Shown: piece after piece, positions 33,284 through 46,663 of the stretch
Position numbering within the stretch: the stretch's first letter is position 1
Layout: each line of letters starts with the position of its first letter
From: Saposhnikovia divaricata
Lineage: Eukaryota > Streptophyta > Magnoliopsida > Apiales > Apiaceae
Direction of reading: 5' to 3'
Assembly: GCA_036435485.1 (NCBI GenBank)
Contig: CM071596.1
Location: 66,575,001-66,639,000 of the forward strand
Length of the DNA stretch: 64,000 nucleotides
Notes under the pieces: model-generated
The model's database searches: none
What the model was told of the DNA's origin: nothing
The model's input: the letters and a program-made list of their open reading frames with translations, nothing else
Made by a program: the position numbers and the translations under genes

Positions 33284-36200
33284 AAAATGATTCCGTCCCG
33301 GAATCAGATAGGAAGCAAAGAGTCGTTTTCCTGTCGTTCACTTTTTAGCTTCCCGGTAAATTCTTAGTCGTTCTACCCTTTCTCAGCACATCTTCTAATG
33401 CTACAATCCATACTTTATCCTTTTTCCATCAACATTGCTACTTTTTGTACCACACACTATCCATATTATGCTCTTACTCAATCTTATCCTTATTGATACC
33501 TGCAGTAACATTGGTATCACTATCATACTGCGAATTCGGAGGTAACCTCGATCGTACTGTGCATTTCCTGATCGCTTTAATTTTCGCAATCTCGATCAGT
33601 ATAGAGAAGTGGAAGATTTATTGAGAGATCACTATGATCAATTGAACATTTGTTATATTGCATAGCTAGTACAGAAGGGGGCCATCCTTTAATACTTGAC
33701 AAGCAATTAAACAAGTTATGGTATTCCACTTAGACTTCTATCACATAGACAGATAGTCATGTAGCAGTACCTCCCCTCCTTAAAGGGTTGTTCTTCTCAA
33801 TACATAAAGAAGATGAATAAGAGAGAAGAAAAGAGTTCTAAAGGATTATAGAAGGTTTTCATGACTGTAAAATATCATACTCAGAATTTACCTCTGAACT
33901 ATAGAGGTTCATCAAAGAAGAAGTTAATCATAATTATATCCAATACCATTTGATCGCAATCTCATGTGTCAACATATCTTGTTGCTTTGTCCACTATTCT
34001 ATGGACCTATACTCTGGTTCAACCTTAGCAACGCTCACTCCAGAAAATTCCTTCAACCTTTTAGGTTAAATCTTAGGTTTCTCGCTTGACACCATTGTTA
34101 CTGACATTCCATGTCGCGCTACTAGCTTTTTCATAACTATAATATTAACACTATCAGGTTGTCATCCCGAGAATTCATCAGAAAACCCATTTATTAATCA
34201 ATTCATAACATTCCTTGCTTCATATTCCATAGTTGCTTTCCCAGTCTTTTCTTTATCAATCACATCCTTCTTATTATTTGATTCTTATTTACTTCAGTTA
34301 TTTACTTTCACCTTCATCTCTTTATTGAGACATCTTTTGCACTTGGCACCTCCTTATTGGTATCCCGTCACATTTACTCCGTAATCATCACATTATTCCA
34401 ATTTAAACCTCCGAACTAAGTCTGGCCGATTTCTTTAACTTAGATCCAATATATTCTTTTTCTGCCGAACTTGTTTCTCGTTACTTGTTCTTTTCTACCC
34501 GTGATTTTTCCACAGGTTGTTCTTCGTAAGTCAGACCAGGTCGTATACCTACCTGCTCATACTCTTATCATTTATCGAGCATCTGCATTTTACTGGCGTA
34601 GCTTGCCACATGAAACACGTCACAATCATGCTATAAGTTTTGGGGGTAGAGCTGGCTCGAATGCCACCTTCCGAACACTTTTAAAACTCTCAGGTGGCCC
34701 AATAAGTCTCGGGCTCAACTGCCCTTCTCTCTAAGTCTCATTAATTCTTTCTACAGGAATACAGTTAGCATCATGAATCATCAACCTCATATTCTCTATC
34801 TTGTTTACGCAGAAGTACACTAACACAAACTTGCTTGTCATTCATCAACATGCCATTTAGCTTATCAGTAGCAACACTTTCTTTATTTTTACGTTGTCAT
34901 CTACTTTCTTAGAAGAATCGCCATCGCTTTTTGTTTACGTAGTGCGTTAATAGCTAACCATACGGGTTCCAAATCCTTTAGGGAGACAAAGTAATCCCTA
35001 TTCCTTATCCATAGGGAACACTTCCTGAACTTGATGTAGATATTACATGAAGTAGATAAAATTGCAGAAGAGTTTCAAGCATCGCAGCTAGGTCCGGTTG
35101 ATGAAACTATCACTCATGCACCTTCCATAAAAGACTGGAAACTTAACGGTTTACTTCATCAATTTTGTATCATGGTCCTGGTTTGCCTCAGAACGGGACC
35201 TTTTAAGGTATGTAATATGCTTAAGTCGCCATTAGGAACCGAATCTTTATTTAAACTATTATTATCGTCGATTCTTGCACAGTCACCAGAAGGAATGTAA
35301 ATTCCTCCACTCCGATATGACCTTCAAGGTCCTTCCAAATATCATTTTGTTTCTTCGGTATGAACAATTGTAATTATTCCTCTGTACTTAGACTGTCGGC
35401 CACCTCATTGGCCTTTCCTGATGATAATGATTTCTTGTAATCCATGTTCTCTGGATACATTCCAACTAAAATTTTTCTACCTCATTCCCATCACTGTTGG
35501 GTGAAAGCATTCCCCCTTAAGCTCTGCTGAAGGAGAACAAATATATCTATCAATCTTTTTTTTTTCTTTTTTTTTTCCATAAGTCATTGCTTCCACCTTC
35601 CCGTGGGAACTTTATCAAAGTTACCCTCAATCATACCTGGAATATTTGTTCTCTTAGTTCTTTCTTGTTCTAGGATAGTCTCAACCTTCTTGGGCTCCAT
35701 CCATACCTCATCATGGTTTTATACATGCCTCATCTGGCATTATTGTTATTGTGTCTTACATTCTCTTCCAAACTTCTAGTTGGAAACTCAGAATATTAAC
35801 TTTTTTCTTGTAAGGTTTCTTAGGTCGTCCTCATCATTCCTCCTGTATTTTCTAGGTACAGGGTATAGCAAGACGTCAATGATCAATACTCTAATAATTC
35901 TATCTATGTTCTTTCCAGAACTCTCTTTAATAATCTTTACGGTCATTGTTGCCTTAGCAAATCCAACTCAGATCGTCTGAATTCACAATGTCTTTATTAG
36001 GGTTAATGCCATCCCTTGTGCATTCCCCAGGGTTTGTCTTAATTTGTGGATGTCCTATCCTTAATTCAACTGCCAAGGAATTCCTGAATCCTATAATTGG
36101 CAATGAAATCATGTATCCTTAATAAGGGTCTCTTTTCCATCATTCTCCTTTGATAATCGATCGGTGGCTTAATGCTAACCTCTACTTTCAGATAGTTGCC

Positions 36201-38872
36201 AGCCTCTTCAACCTTCCAAAAGACAACGTATGTCTATCTGCTCTCTTACAGAACTTGGTAATGGTAGCAAGGATGTTTTGGAAGATATTGGTCGAGTTCA
36301 ACATGAATCTCTTAGTACTTATCGTTCTTCGCGAAGGTACTTGCCTCAGACAAAATTTCTACAACATACTGTTCAATTTCTGACCCTTTCTATACTCTCT
36401 TCATATACCTTCATTGTTTACTTTCCTTCATCATAATATATTCATGGTATTCATGATACCCTAATATCATACATCTCAAGTCATTATACTTCCATTTTTA
36501 CTCGTCATCTTGGGCGATCATATACACATGAATCACTTTAGTACGGGTGACCCCATTCCAAAAAGTCTAGTAATTTCCCAATCCAAACATGGGTTGAAAA
36601 GGGTTTAGTAGAAGATTCCTATGATCTCATTAATATTTCCTTTATATCAGAAGCCCTTGCAGTCGGTGCTTACTTAGAAGCAACCCTGCTTTGTCCTTTC
36701 ATTGCTGGTCTAGTCACTTAATAATCCTTTGTGTCTTGGCCTCAACTGGCCACACTAAAATTATATGATTTTAGGGGTTGGCTAATAGCATTACTTTTCT
36801 AGCAATTGCCAGCATAGTGTCTTCTTCTTTGATACCTTTCTACCTTTCCAAAACTTTACTTCATATAAGTCTTAATCGACTACTCAGCGCCGTCTCCGGT
36901 CACCTTTCCTCTACTTTTATCTCTTCAACTATTCTTATCAATCCCGCGTGCCACGCAGCTTACCATTCCTGGCATAACAGCCTTTTTATTTAAGTCAATC
37001 CCGGAATTCCTCAGTCCGGCTGGTTTCTTACCTACATTTCCTGTTTTCGTCCATTCTCACTTCATCATTTTATTTCTACAATCAATCGCGATAATCGGGG
37101 TCTGTCCACCAACCCATATAGCGGCTAACTTACCCAATTCACGGGGTTCGCCCCAGTTCCCATTCTCTTCCATGATGTTATCTGATAATCAGAAAGGCAA
37201 GGTTTGCCAAAATTCGTTGAAATTCTTCCCAGAATTAGTGAAATTTTGTTCAATCTTTCCATCTACTGGTAACATTAAGGAGACCGATTTCGAAACTTGA
37301 AGAATAGTTTAATGAACCTCCAAGCAGGTAGAACCGTAGGCAGTCATAATTATCGAAATAATCGTCAACAGGTTGGAAGTTTAACCCCAGGAAAGGAACC
37401 AATTATATATATCCCTTAGAAGGGAATCAACAGTTTTAAACTGAAACTTGTCGCAACGTCCTGATACCTATACGTCCTGATATTCAATATTACCGAATGT
37501 CAGTCTACCTGACTACTAGTCTCAGAAGGAACATTACCGTCGGAGTTGGTTATCCCACAAAATTGGCACTACTAAGGCCATCCGATCTGGTGGACCGTGC
37601 TGTTCGAACGCATTCGCAAGTACTTTGTCGTGCTGCGCAAGCACACATCATAATCCTTTATGCGAAGCGTCGTTGGAAGCACAAAGTCTCATTTTTCCAT
37701 TAAGCAATGCCAACTCTTGGTCATTACCAATTTCATCTTTTAGCTCCAGGAAGATTTTCTCACATTTTTTTTTCTTTAACTGCTGATCGTATTACTTGAT
37801 CCATTATAATTCCGTGTCGGAGTAAACTTAAGGTAACTACTATAATTCATTCAAAGAAAGAATTTAATATTCCTCTGAATCACATGCATCTAACATTTCT
37901 GGTTCATCATTTAACTGAGTTGAATTAACTCTATACTCGGTCTCTGACAGTAGTCTCATTACGAGTTCATCTTGACTCACTGGTCTTATCTTTCGGTAGG
38001 TTCTGAGATCATTGCCTTGCCTACTACTTCCTTATATAACTTTATCCAATCATGCTGTCACTCCCCAATGCCTTTACTTTCTAACTGCTCCATTCGTAAA
38101 ATGAACATTTCCCTTAATAAAACAACTTCATAATCCTCAATTTGGTTCCATAAATTACAACCTACGACATCTGCCTTCTCATGGCGAATTATTACTGACA
38201 ATATTCATACTAATTCATTTGTCAAATGATATGGCACTTACTGCCTCCTTCTCAACTATTTCTAAGGACTCTGCTCCTCGTCCTATATCGATGTCTTTGA
38301 TAATCATACCTCCCTCTAGCTCTTTCTTCGTTAATATGAAAGTCTCTAAGGATTCTCGTCTATTCCCGTATAAGATCTCAAGTAATTCTTCCAATCCGTC
38401 TTACTCGCTGGTACTACATCCAGTAATTCGGCTACGAATCCAACACGAATCTTTAGTTCTCTTACTAATAGCTTAGTTCTTTATGCTCACTTTTCTGAGC
38501 ACCATTTCTTAATCATCACAGACTTTCTGGCTGCGGCCCACATTCCTCAATGGTAAGTTCCTTATCCTAACAGGACTGTCCTTATCTGCTGGATTCTCTT
38601 CCGGGTCTCCAGTAGGGTACTCCATCGAATTAACTGCTGATATTCAGCATATAAAGCATCATCGCGCTGCTGCTCGTATGCCTCAAGGTTTGTCACCTTA
38701 CTCATCGATACGAGAACGAGCTAAGTTACTATCATGATACTTAAAAGTTCCCATAAGGGTTTTATATGTCAGTACTACTTGAAGTAGTCCGACTATGAAC
38801 TTGGCAAGAGTTCTTATTATCTTAGTGAGTTTATTGTTTTAACGTCGCATCATCTCTGGGATTTATAACGTA
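33284..38872 (-). other. LARD-1 interior, no recognisable genes
   Basis: About 5.6 kb. The longest open frames are under 100 codons on either strand. The corresponding frames in LARD-2 are shifted or broken, which argues against coding constraint. A short open stretch near the PBS (reading EAYEQQRDDALYAE on the element strand) is similar in both copies but ends quickly. I see nothing I can name. Confidence 0.6.
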
Positions 38873-38885
38873 CGCTCTGATACCA
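38873..38885 (-). promoter_or_regulatory. LARD-1 primer-binding site
   Basis: Minus strand TGGTATCAGAGCG, complementary to the 3' end of initiator tRNA-Met, four bases from the 5' LTR. Confidence 0.9.
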
Positions 38886-38889
38886 CTTC

Positions 38890-41171
38890 TGTAACACCCC
38901 CAGATCCGGGGTCCGGGATCCGGTCGTTACGGTTTCCAATTCTGTCCACAACACTTGAACTTTCCTTAACATAAAATAAATTACATCTCTATGACCCAAC
39001 ACAACAATGTAAAACACACCCGTTATAGTCCCAGAGATGAAATCCGAGTAACAATCAAATTTTTATTAATCACATTATGAGTTCTTACAATCCAAAAGAA
39101 TTTCAATACAAATACATACTCTTTGCCATCCATTTACATAATTCATACTAGACCATATACTTGGTACTGAAAGAATAAATCCATCCTACCAATAGCTTCT
39201 TCTTCAGCTCTGGTAGTCTCAGCGTCCTCGCCCGCGTCGAGTGCGCCTTGTGCGGGTCATCTGGTCTAGCTGTTGTTGTGATATAATAACAAAGCAAGGG
39301 TGAGCAATAGCCCACCAACAATAATATATAATTGAACGATAATATATAACAGTTCAAAAGTATCTTTCAAACCATATGCCATGCATTTACGAAAATGATG
39401 CCAGTATAATATGAACGATGAAGTTACAAGGTAACTTAAATAATTTGTTTGTAGAAATATCTGCTACATCAAAAGTAAGCGAGATATTCTCATTGTCATT
39501 AAAAAGAGGAACTTGCATGAAAAGATTGCAATTCCAGTTATGAACACTTTTCCAGCTCTGCCAACAGTAATCATGTTGCAGGAAATAAATAAGTTTGGAT
39601 GATGAACCAATGATGGAGTATTCACCGCGCCCGCTGTTCCAATCTTGATGATCAGTCGAGATCGTACAGCTCAAATTAGATTTACTACCGGTAGAAGGAA
39701 GAACTGACGGCTTTACTTGTCTACCGCCTTACTAGCTCTCCCCGGCCAACGGTTGGGCCAAAGGGGATGGACCGGCGCTACTCGGCCTCTTACACGACTC
39801 CTAGTTCAAATAGAATTCATGATTCTGAATGTAACGTTCGTCCCCCTTTCCCCAAATATAATACTTGTTGATAAGACTCTACAAAGTAGTCGTATCTAGT
39901 TGGAAAGGAAAATTCACCAATCACTTCCAAGCTATTGCTTGGTAACGAATATCAACTTGTTCCAACAATCTTGCCCCTCGAAAGAGGAGAAGGTAAACAA
40001 CGACTTAATAAGTCAATAGCACCCGAGTTGCGAGTGAAGAGAATACTTTATGACCGGGAAGTCGACAAGATAATTAACATTTTTCAAGTAAGGTTCCCTT
40101 ATTATTAGGGAGATAGACTCAAAGAAGAATGATGTCTGAGAACCTTTCTTGATATATGATTAATAATAATATGACTTCGAAATATTTTCTGTAATAATCG
40201 AAGAAGATAAACCTTATCGAGGTTATTCTAAGTATGGAATAAATATTCAGAGAATATTTATTGAATTAAAATATTGTACAGAATATTTAGGAAAATGAAA
40301 GAATATCTTTAATCAGAGTATTTCTCAAATAACCCTTGAAGAAATATCGGGAGAATATTTATTGCATAATTAAATATTCAAATGAATATTCAAAATAATA
40401 TTCATTAATTAATAAGACCTGAAAGGAATATTTAAAATATTTAAAATAATATTTTATGATTAAATAGAACCCTGGATGAATATTCAAAATAATATTCATA
40501 ATTAATTAGGAATTTAAATGTTTATTGAAAAAGTAATATTCATTTAATGAATAATATTCTAAATGAATATCAAGTAATATTCATTTAGTAATCCAAGCTT
40601 TAAAGGAATATTCGAGATAAGACTCGATAAATAAATCAAGCTTCAGATGAACATTAAAATAATATTCATCAGGTAATTACTATCTTAAATGAATATTCAA
40701 AAGTAATATTCATTTAATGAATAATATTCTAAATGAATATCCAAATAATATTCATTTAGTAGTCCAACCTTTAGAAGAATATTCGAAATAATAATCGATA
40801 AATAATTCGACTCTGAATGAATATAAAAAAATATTATTCGTCGAATAGTTACGTTCAAATAATTATTTGAAGTAGGGATCGTTAAATAAATAATCTCGAA
40901 CGAATATTCAAATAATATTCGTCGCCCGAATAATGGAAAATATTTACTTAGATATTTTCTTTCGAGGTAATCTCGATATGTCAAGAAATATTGACTCCCG
41001 GTCTATATTTGATGAATAAGATGGATACGCCCTTCTATGAGGGTCTTACAATAACCGGCTTATAATTGATACGTTAGTTATCTAATTTATAAGCCAATAA
41101 ACAATCAGGGAACAAGCATAACGATATAACTTGAATGTAGGCATGCATGCTATGGCATATGTATAACAGAA

Positions 41172-41222
<51 letters not shown>

Positions 41223-43477
41223 AATCACAACAACAACCTAAAAGAAGGAAATTGAAACTTGCCTGGTAGTCGAGTACGGTAAGGGGTAGTGGTAGCAGGT
41301 CCCGGGTGAGCTTGGTGATCTATAAATAGCCAAGGCATTCGGGATTAATCACTTAATATCTTAAAAGTTAAGTTATACTTAAATCGAAACACGTTCTCGA
41401 GTTATCTCGTTATACCCCTTTTAGTGGATTCCTTTTATCATCGATCCGACCCGACATTCGTTCGTTAATACGACATGTCATTGTACTTACACTTGGGACA
41501 TACTTAAGTCATAAAAGTTCTAAAGTCGATCGTTACGAACCGAGATTGTACCTCGAGTTTTATCGTTCTAAGTTATAACCAAAGTTATACTTTTAAGGGG
41601 TTCGTTCGCGTTTAACCTCGATTCAAACATTTTTATAAAATCGGAAAATGATTCGTTTGATATGTGGTTTTCTTTCATACCTTCCTTGTGACCCCTAGTT
41701 TTTATTTACCAAGATTCGCCACTGAGTAACATGATTTACGAGGGTTCAATTGAAGTTACGAACTTTTACTTACTGTTCCGAACCAATTTTAGTAATTTGA
41801 CCATAACTCCTAAACCGTAAGTTGGAATGTTTCGATTCTCACGCCAAAACGATCTATGGCTCGAGATCTACAAGGACCAGTCATAATATTATCAAGATCA
41901 GGAAATTATATCAACTGCCATTCTTGGTTTCTAAGTGTTAACAAAAATTCGGCATTACGACGGCTATAAATCGAACGTTCTAAAAATCATAGCAACACAA
42001 CCAAGCCACACCGGGCATCAATACAACTCATACACATATTTCTCATCCCAAATCTTTCCAAGAACATCTACTTTACCATTATAATCATCATGTTACCAAA
42101 ATCACTAAATCACTTAACTAATCATGCTTATAACATACTAACATCATTACCAAGCTTAAATCCATCAAGAACATGCATAATTCTCAAAACAAGATCTAGG
42201 GTTTCAAGTGGATTACCTTCTTTGGGATATGTCCTAGCTTTAATAAGCCTTGTATTTGCCTTTCCTAGCCTTAACAAGCCTTATATCATCATTGAAATCA
42301 AGATAAACAAAGTTAATTCAAGAAGGTTACTATTCATCCTCCTCTTTCATGATTTTTTTTTGAAAATGGAAACTAAGGAATTTGAAGCTAAAATTTCTAG
42401 GGTATCACTTTTATGAAATATAGGACTTACCATAAAAATTTGGAGATCAAATGATGGTTGGAACTTGGATTTTGGTTCTTGAATTTAGCCAAAATTCGAA
42501 TGGCATGAAGATGGGAGAGAGATGGAGTTGTTTGCCTTGCTCTTTGACCTCATCTTGTCCAAAATGAATTATTGAGATAATATCTAGGCATAAAGTACCT
42601 TTAATAAAGGTATGAGGTCATGGATGAGGTATTTTAAGGGGCATGTGTCTTGATTTTATGGTTGGATGAGAAGATGATGCTAAGTACGAGTTCGATCTCT
42701 AATTGTTCTAGTTCCTTGTTGTAACAAGCTTGGTTACTAGTCATATCCACTTGCACATGGTTTCCCCTTGGCTCTCTGCTTGATTCTTTGTCCAGTTATT
42801 GCTCAATTTGAATGGTCGTTCGGAGGAACATCTCGAAGATTTCTAGTTAGGATTTTACCGGAAACCTCCTTAATATTTACACTACCATCCTCCATTCTCT
42901 TTAATAATTCTTTAACCTATTTTCCTTAAATCCCTTCCATAATTCCTTAAGTCTTTCAGTGTCCAGGGAAATCTCGGGGAAAATAAAAGTGCTATTTTTC
43001 AGAATCCGACAACTTTTACATACACTATTTTTCCCCCTGGATCACTAATACGAACTCAGAATCTCGTTCTGGGTACTTCTATATAGTGTCGTCTCATAAT
43101 ATTTTCTTTTCCACCAAAACACTATTCATTCTTTATTCTTTACTTATTCTCTTAGGGTTGTACAATTGTCCCTGATCTCTTTCGATCGTTCCTTAACCTT
43201 TTTACGGACCCACTGGACCAATAACAGTTATCGATTTGGATGACATAAGAATAATCTTCTCCTTTAGAATTATCAAATCTCAATTCCTTAGGAGATAGAT
43301 AATTCTTATCTAAAGTGTCAACCAATAGTATTCTTCATGGCATATAAACATTTGAATCCAAATCTATTCCCTTCATTCATTATCTCAATCGTTACATCGT
43401 AGTCGTAATCACTATTCACCATTACCTTAGTACATAATAAAAAGTTTTAATTATATCCAAAATTTGGGGTTCTTACA
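38890..43477 (-). repeat. LARD-1 5' LTR
   Basis: Partner of 28390-33270. Same ends (TGTAAGAACC...GTGTTACA on the minus strand). Confidence 0.95.
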
Positions 43478-45078
43478 ACAACTCTTCCTGATTTAGTTGT
43501 TTCAGCAGTAACAACTTTACCATTATTTTTCTTTTTGTCCTCTGGTTTATAACCTAGACCTTCTTTCCAGTTCTTATCTGTGATAATATCGTGTGTTTTC
43601 TTTCCAGAGTGTGTCCAGGTTCTGAGTTTCTCATTAGCTTCACTAAGTTCCTTTTCAAGTGCAGTACATTTAAACTCCATTTCTAGCTTTATGTGCTTAG
43701 CCTTATCACATTCATTTTGTACTTCTTCCATGAAGAGTAACTCAGCTTCTAGATGATCATTTCTTTTAGTCAATTCTGACATCTCAGATATTATTCTAGC
43801 ATTTTCAAGAGATTGACTTTTAAAGCTAATATGCAGAGACTTTAAGAAAGATCTTAACTCAAAGACATTATCAGTATCAAAATCAAAAACAACTTCAGGT
43901 ACCTTATTTTCAGGAGCAGCAATCTCATCCACATTTGTCATTAGTGCATAGTTCACTTTTTCTTCTTCAGAGTCTGAGGAAGAATCCATCCAATCCTTGC
44001 TAGATGAGATTAGAACTTTGGTTTTGGCCTTTTTGCATTCAGTTGCAAAGTGACCCATTCCATCACAATTGTAGCATTTGACTTTTGACTTGTCAAACTT
44101 GCTGCCTTTGCTTTCATTCTTCTTGTACCTTTTTTTGTCAGTATTGACAGGTTTCTTCTGAAAGTTGCCTTGTTTTCTAGCCTTTCTGAACTTCATCTTC
44201 TTAAAACCCTTGACTATCATAGCAACCATTTCCATCATATCAGAATCAGTAGAGTCATCATCAGTATCAGTATCAGGATTTGCATCAGGATCTGATGATG
44301 AGTCAACAGTATTGGACTCAACGACTCTACTTCTTCTTCTTGAAACCTTCACGCTTTTTCCTTTTGATTTTGATTCAGCATTCAAAGCAATAGCCTTTGC
44401 TTTGTTGGTCTTCTTATTCTTCCTCTGTTGAACCTCAAGATCATGGGTTCTTAACATCCCATAGACTTCATCAAGAGATACAGTATTAAGATCATACTGA
44501 TGCCTAATGATAGAGGTTTGAGTATCCCACTCCTCAGGCAGAGCTCTAAGAAACTTGGTATTTGAGTCTTCTGGTTCATACTCTTTACCCACTAGAGATA
44601 GATTATTCAATAGTGTCAGAAATCTATCATACAGATCATTGAGACTCTCATCAGATTTTGCATCAAACTGCTCGTACTCTTGAATCAACAGAGCCCTTCT
44701 GTTTCTTTTGATAGATTCAGTACCCTGGCATTGAGTCTTCAAAGTTTCCCAGATTTCCTTAGCAGTTTTACATGCTATCACTCTATTTGACATGACAGCA
44801 TCAAGACTATTATGAAGAATGTTCTTCACCTTTGCATCTCTGAGTACTTCAGCCTTTTCCTCAGGAGTCCATTCAGCCTTTGTCTTCTGAACATAGTGCT
44901 CAGGTATAGTATCTATTCTAGCAACCAGTCTCTTAGGGATATATGGTCCATCATATATTCGATCGAGATAGTTAGGATCAGTTGCCTCCAGATACATCAA
45001 CATCTTTACCCTCCATGTGGGGTATTCAGCCTTTTTGAGAACAGGGATTTTAATACTTTCATACTTGCTTGTCGACAT
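43478..45078 (-). pseudogene. copia gag, N-terminal part
   Basis: Minus strand, ATG at 45078 (MSTSKYESIKIPVLKKAEYP), about 50 bp from the 5' LTR and PBS. The capsid domain includes WRVKMLMYLEATDPNYLDRI, AKEIWETLKTQCQGTE, DLYDRFLTLLNNLSLVGKEY and RHQYDLNTVSLDEVYGML, a pattern I associate with SIRE-type copia gag. A CCHC knuckle CYNCDGMGHFATEC lies at nt about 44040-44080 (minus strand). A probable coiled coil follows (EMSELTKRNDHLEAELLFMEE...). The frame is intact until LARD-1 enters (SGRVV) and continues at 28389. Confidence 0.92.
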
Positions 45079-45112
45079 GTTAAGATCGTTTCTGATTGTA
45101 GTAAATCAGTTT

Positions 45113-45124
45113 GCTCTGATACCA
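45113..45124 (-). promoter_or_regulatory. copia primer-binding site
   Basis: Minus strand TGGTATCAGAGC two bases from the LTR end. Initiator tRNA-Met type. Confidence 0.9.
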
Positions 45125-45126
45125 AT

Positions 45127-45629
45127 TGTTACCCAGTAATTAACAATTAGAGAAGGGGGGTTGAATACAATTGTATAAGATTTTCGACTTAAACAGAAAT
45201 AATAACACAAGTATGAGTAAATAACAGCTTTATTAACTCTGATATAAAACTGTTACAAACTTTCTCAAGAAATTCTTATGTTCTTGAGAGCTGCTAGGTT
45301 ACAAGATAATTCTTGTAAGCGATTACAGTTAAGTAAAACCTAAACTGTGTTTATATACAGTACACAGATACACTATCAATTACAAGATATATCAAATCAA
45401 TTACATACGTTTCTTAATACATATCTTGAATGATAGCTGCATTCCTATAAATCAGGAACCGACATGTCAATCTTCCTAGATTCCTGGACTGATGTATATC
45501 CTCATGAAATCCTGATCAGCTTCCAATCCTGATGAGAACACAATCCTGACGGTGCAATACTGATGACGTCAGCATCAGTATCTGATCAGTAGTCCAGATC
45601 CTGATTATCACTTAAATCAATATCTAACA
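45127..45629 (-). repeat. copia 5' LTR
   Basis: Near-identical to 13943-14444. Followed by the TSD CAGCC. Confidence 0.95.
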
Positions 45630-45634
45630 CAGCC

Positions 45635-46663
45635 ACCCCGGACTCAAAAGGATATCCAAAAGCTGGCTGGATCACTGGTAGCCCTGAGAAGGTTCATCCC
45701 CAAGCTTGCAGAAAGATGCTTGCCATTCTTCAACTTGCTCAAAGGAGCAAGCAACAAAAAAGAAATCACATGGAGCCCGGAATGCCAAAAAGCACTGGAC
45801 ACAATCAAGAAATACCTTTCATCACCACCGCTGTTGACCAAACCCGAACCCGGAGAACCCCTATACCTTTACCTCTCTGCTGGGCCCTTCTCCGTGGCCG
45901 CAACTCTACTCCAGGGAACCAAAGACAACCAACCTGGAAAACATGATACCCCAAAGATGCAGAAACATGATACCCCAACCTGTAAAAGTTTGCCTTTGCC
46001 CTGGTAATGGCCTCAAGAAAACTCAGACACTACTTCCAAGGCAGGGAAATTAAAGTGATAACAGACCAACCGCTAAGACAGATAATCCACAAGCCAGATG
46101 CATCCGGAAGATTGATCAACTGGGCGATTGAGCTCATCCAATTCCACCTGACTTTTGTACCACAAACTGCAATAAAGGTCCAAGCTCTGGCAGACTTCAT
46201 AGTAGAGTGCTCCTTCCCCGAGCCACAACGTTCTCCAGCAGTACCTGAACATGGGGCCACCTTGGATAAAAACTCAGAGTCGTGGACTCTCCATGTAGAT
46301 GGATCCTCAACAGCTGACAGGTCCGGGGCAGGGTTGATTATGAAAAGCCCGGACGGCTTCCAGGTCAAACAGGCGATAACTTTCAAGTTCCAAGCAACTA
46401 ACAACCAGGCTGAATATAAGGCTCTCCTTACGGGGCTAAGGTTTGCCCGAACCCTGAAAATCCAGAAACTGAGCATTTATAGTGATTCCCAAATAGTGGT
46501 ACGACAAACAAAAGGCGAATATTTTGCTAAAGATCCCAAACTAGCTCAGTACCAAGCCCTAGTCAAAAGCTATTTAGCCACCATTCCGGAATATCAAATC
46601 AACCAAATCAATAGGAAGGAAAATTCCGAAGCAGATGAACTCTCCAGACTTGTGAAGAACTAA
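45635..46663 (+). pseudogene. gypsy RT end, RNase H and second (archaeal-type) RNase H domain
   Basis: Resumes the interrupted RT: LAGSLVALRRFIPKLAERCLPFF, then EITWSPECQKALDTIKKYL. The first RNase H is damaged: a 16-bp direct repeat at 45938 and 45963 replaces the expected YYVS...E.RY segment and shifts the frame. Reading recovers with KFAFALVMASRKLRHYF. ITDQPLRQIIHKPDASGRL and WAIELIQFHLTFVP follow. Then comes a second RNase H-like domain with its acidic residues visible: HVDGSS, NNQAEYKALL, IYSDSQIVV and NSEADELS. Such a dual arrangement is typical of Tat-lineage gypsy elements. Ends at a TAA (46661-46663). Confidence 0.88.

Larger units (their letters stand above)
28390..43477 (-). mobile_element. 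LARD-1: large non-coding LTR retrotransposon with ~4.6-4.9-kb LTRs
   Basis: Inserted in the copia gag with TSD ACAAC (28385-28389 and 43478-43482). LTRs are at 28390-33270 (4,881 bp) and 38890-43477 (4,588 bp); the interior is 33271-38889 (5,619 bp). The element is minus-strand: the PBS (TGGTATCAGAGCG) adjoins the right LTR and the purine tract adjoins the left. The interior has no gag-pol that I can recognise, only short stop-limited frames, so it fits a large retrotransposon derivative (LARD) mobilised in trans, or an element whose coding region has decayed beyond recognition. The same interior recurs in LARD-2 in the opposite orientation. Confidence 0.9.
13943..45629 (-). mobile_element. 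Ty1/copia SIRE-type retrotransposon, itself containing two further insertions
   Basis: Flanked by the 5-bp TSD CAGCC (13938-13942 and 45630-45634) and bounded by two 502-503-bp LTRs. On the minus strand: 5' LTR, PBS, gag, protease, integrase, RT, RNase H, antisense ORF, env-like region, purine tract, 3' LTR. The order PR-INT-RT-RH is diagnostic of Ty1/copia. The gag type and the long reading region downstream of pol point to the SIRE/Maximus lineage. Without LARD-1 (15.1 kb) and the CACTA-like insert (about 3.6 kb) the element would be about 13 kb. By eye the two LTRs differ at roughly a dozen positions. All sense genes carry stops or shifts. Confidence 0.92.

Noticed and set aside
34471..34734. 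87-codon ORF in the LARD-1 interior, and similar ones at 36150, 36230 and 38219
   Set aside because: All are antisense to the element, lack recognisable domains and are not maintained in register in LARD-2.
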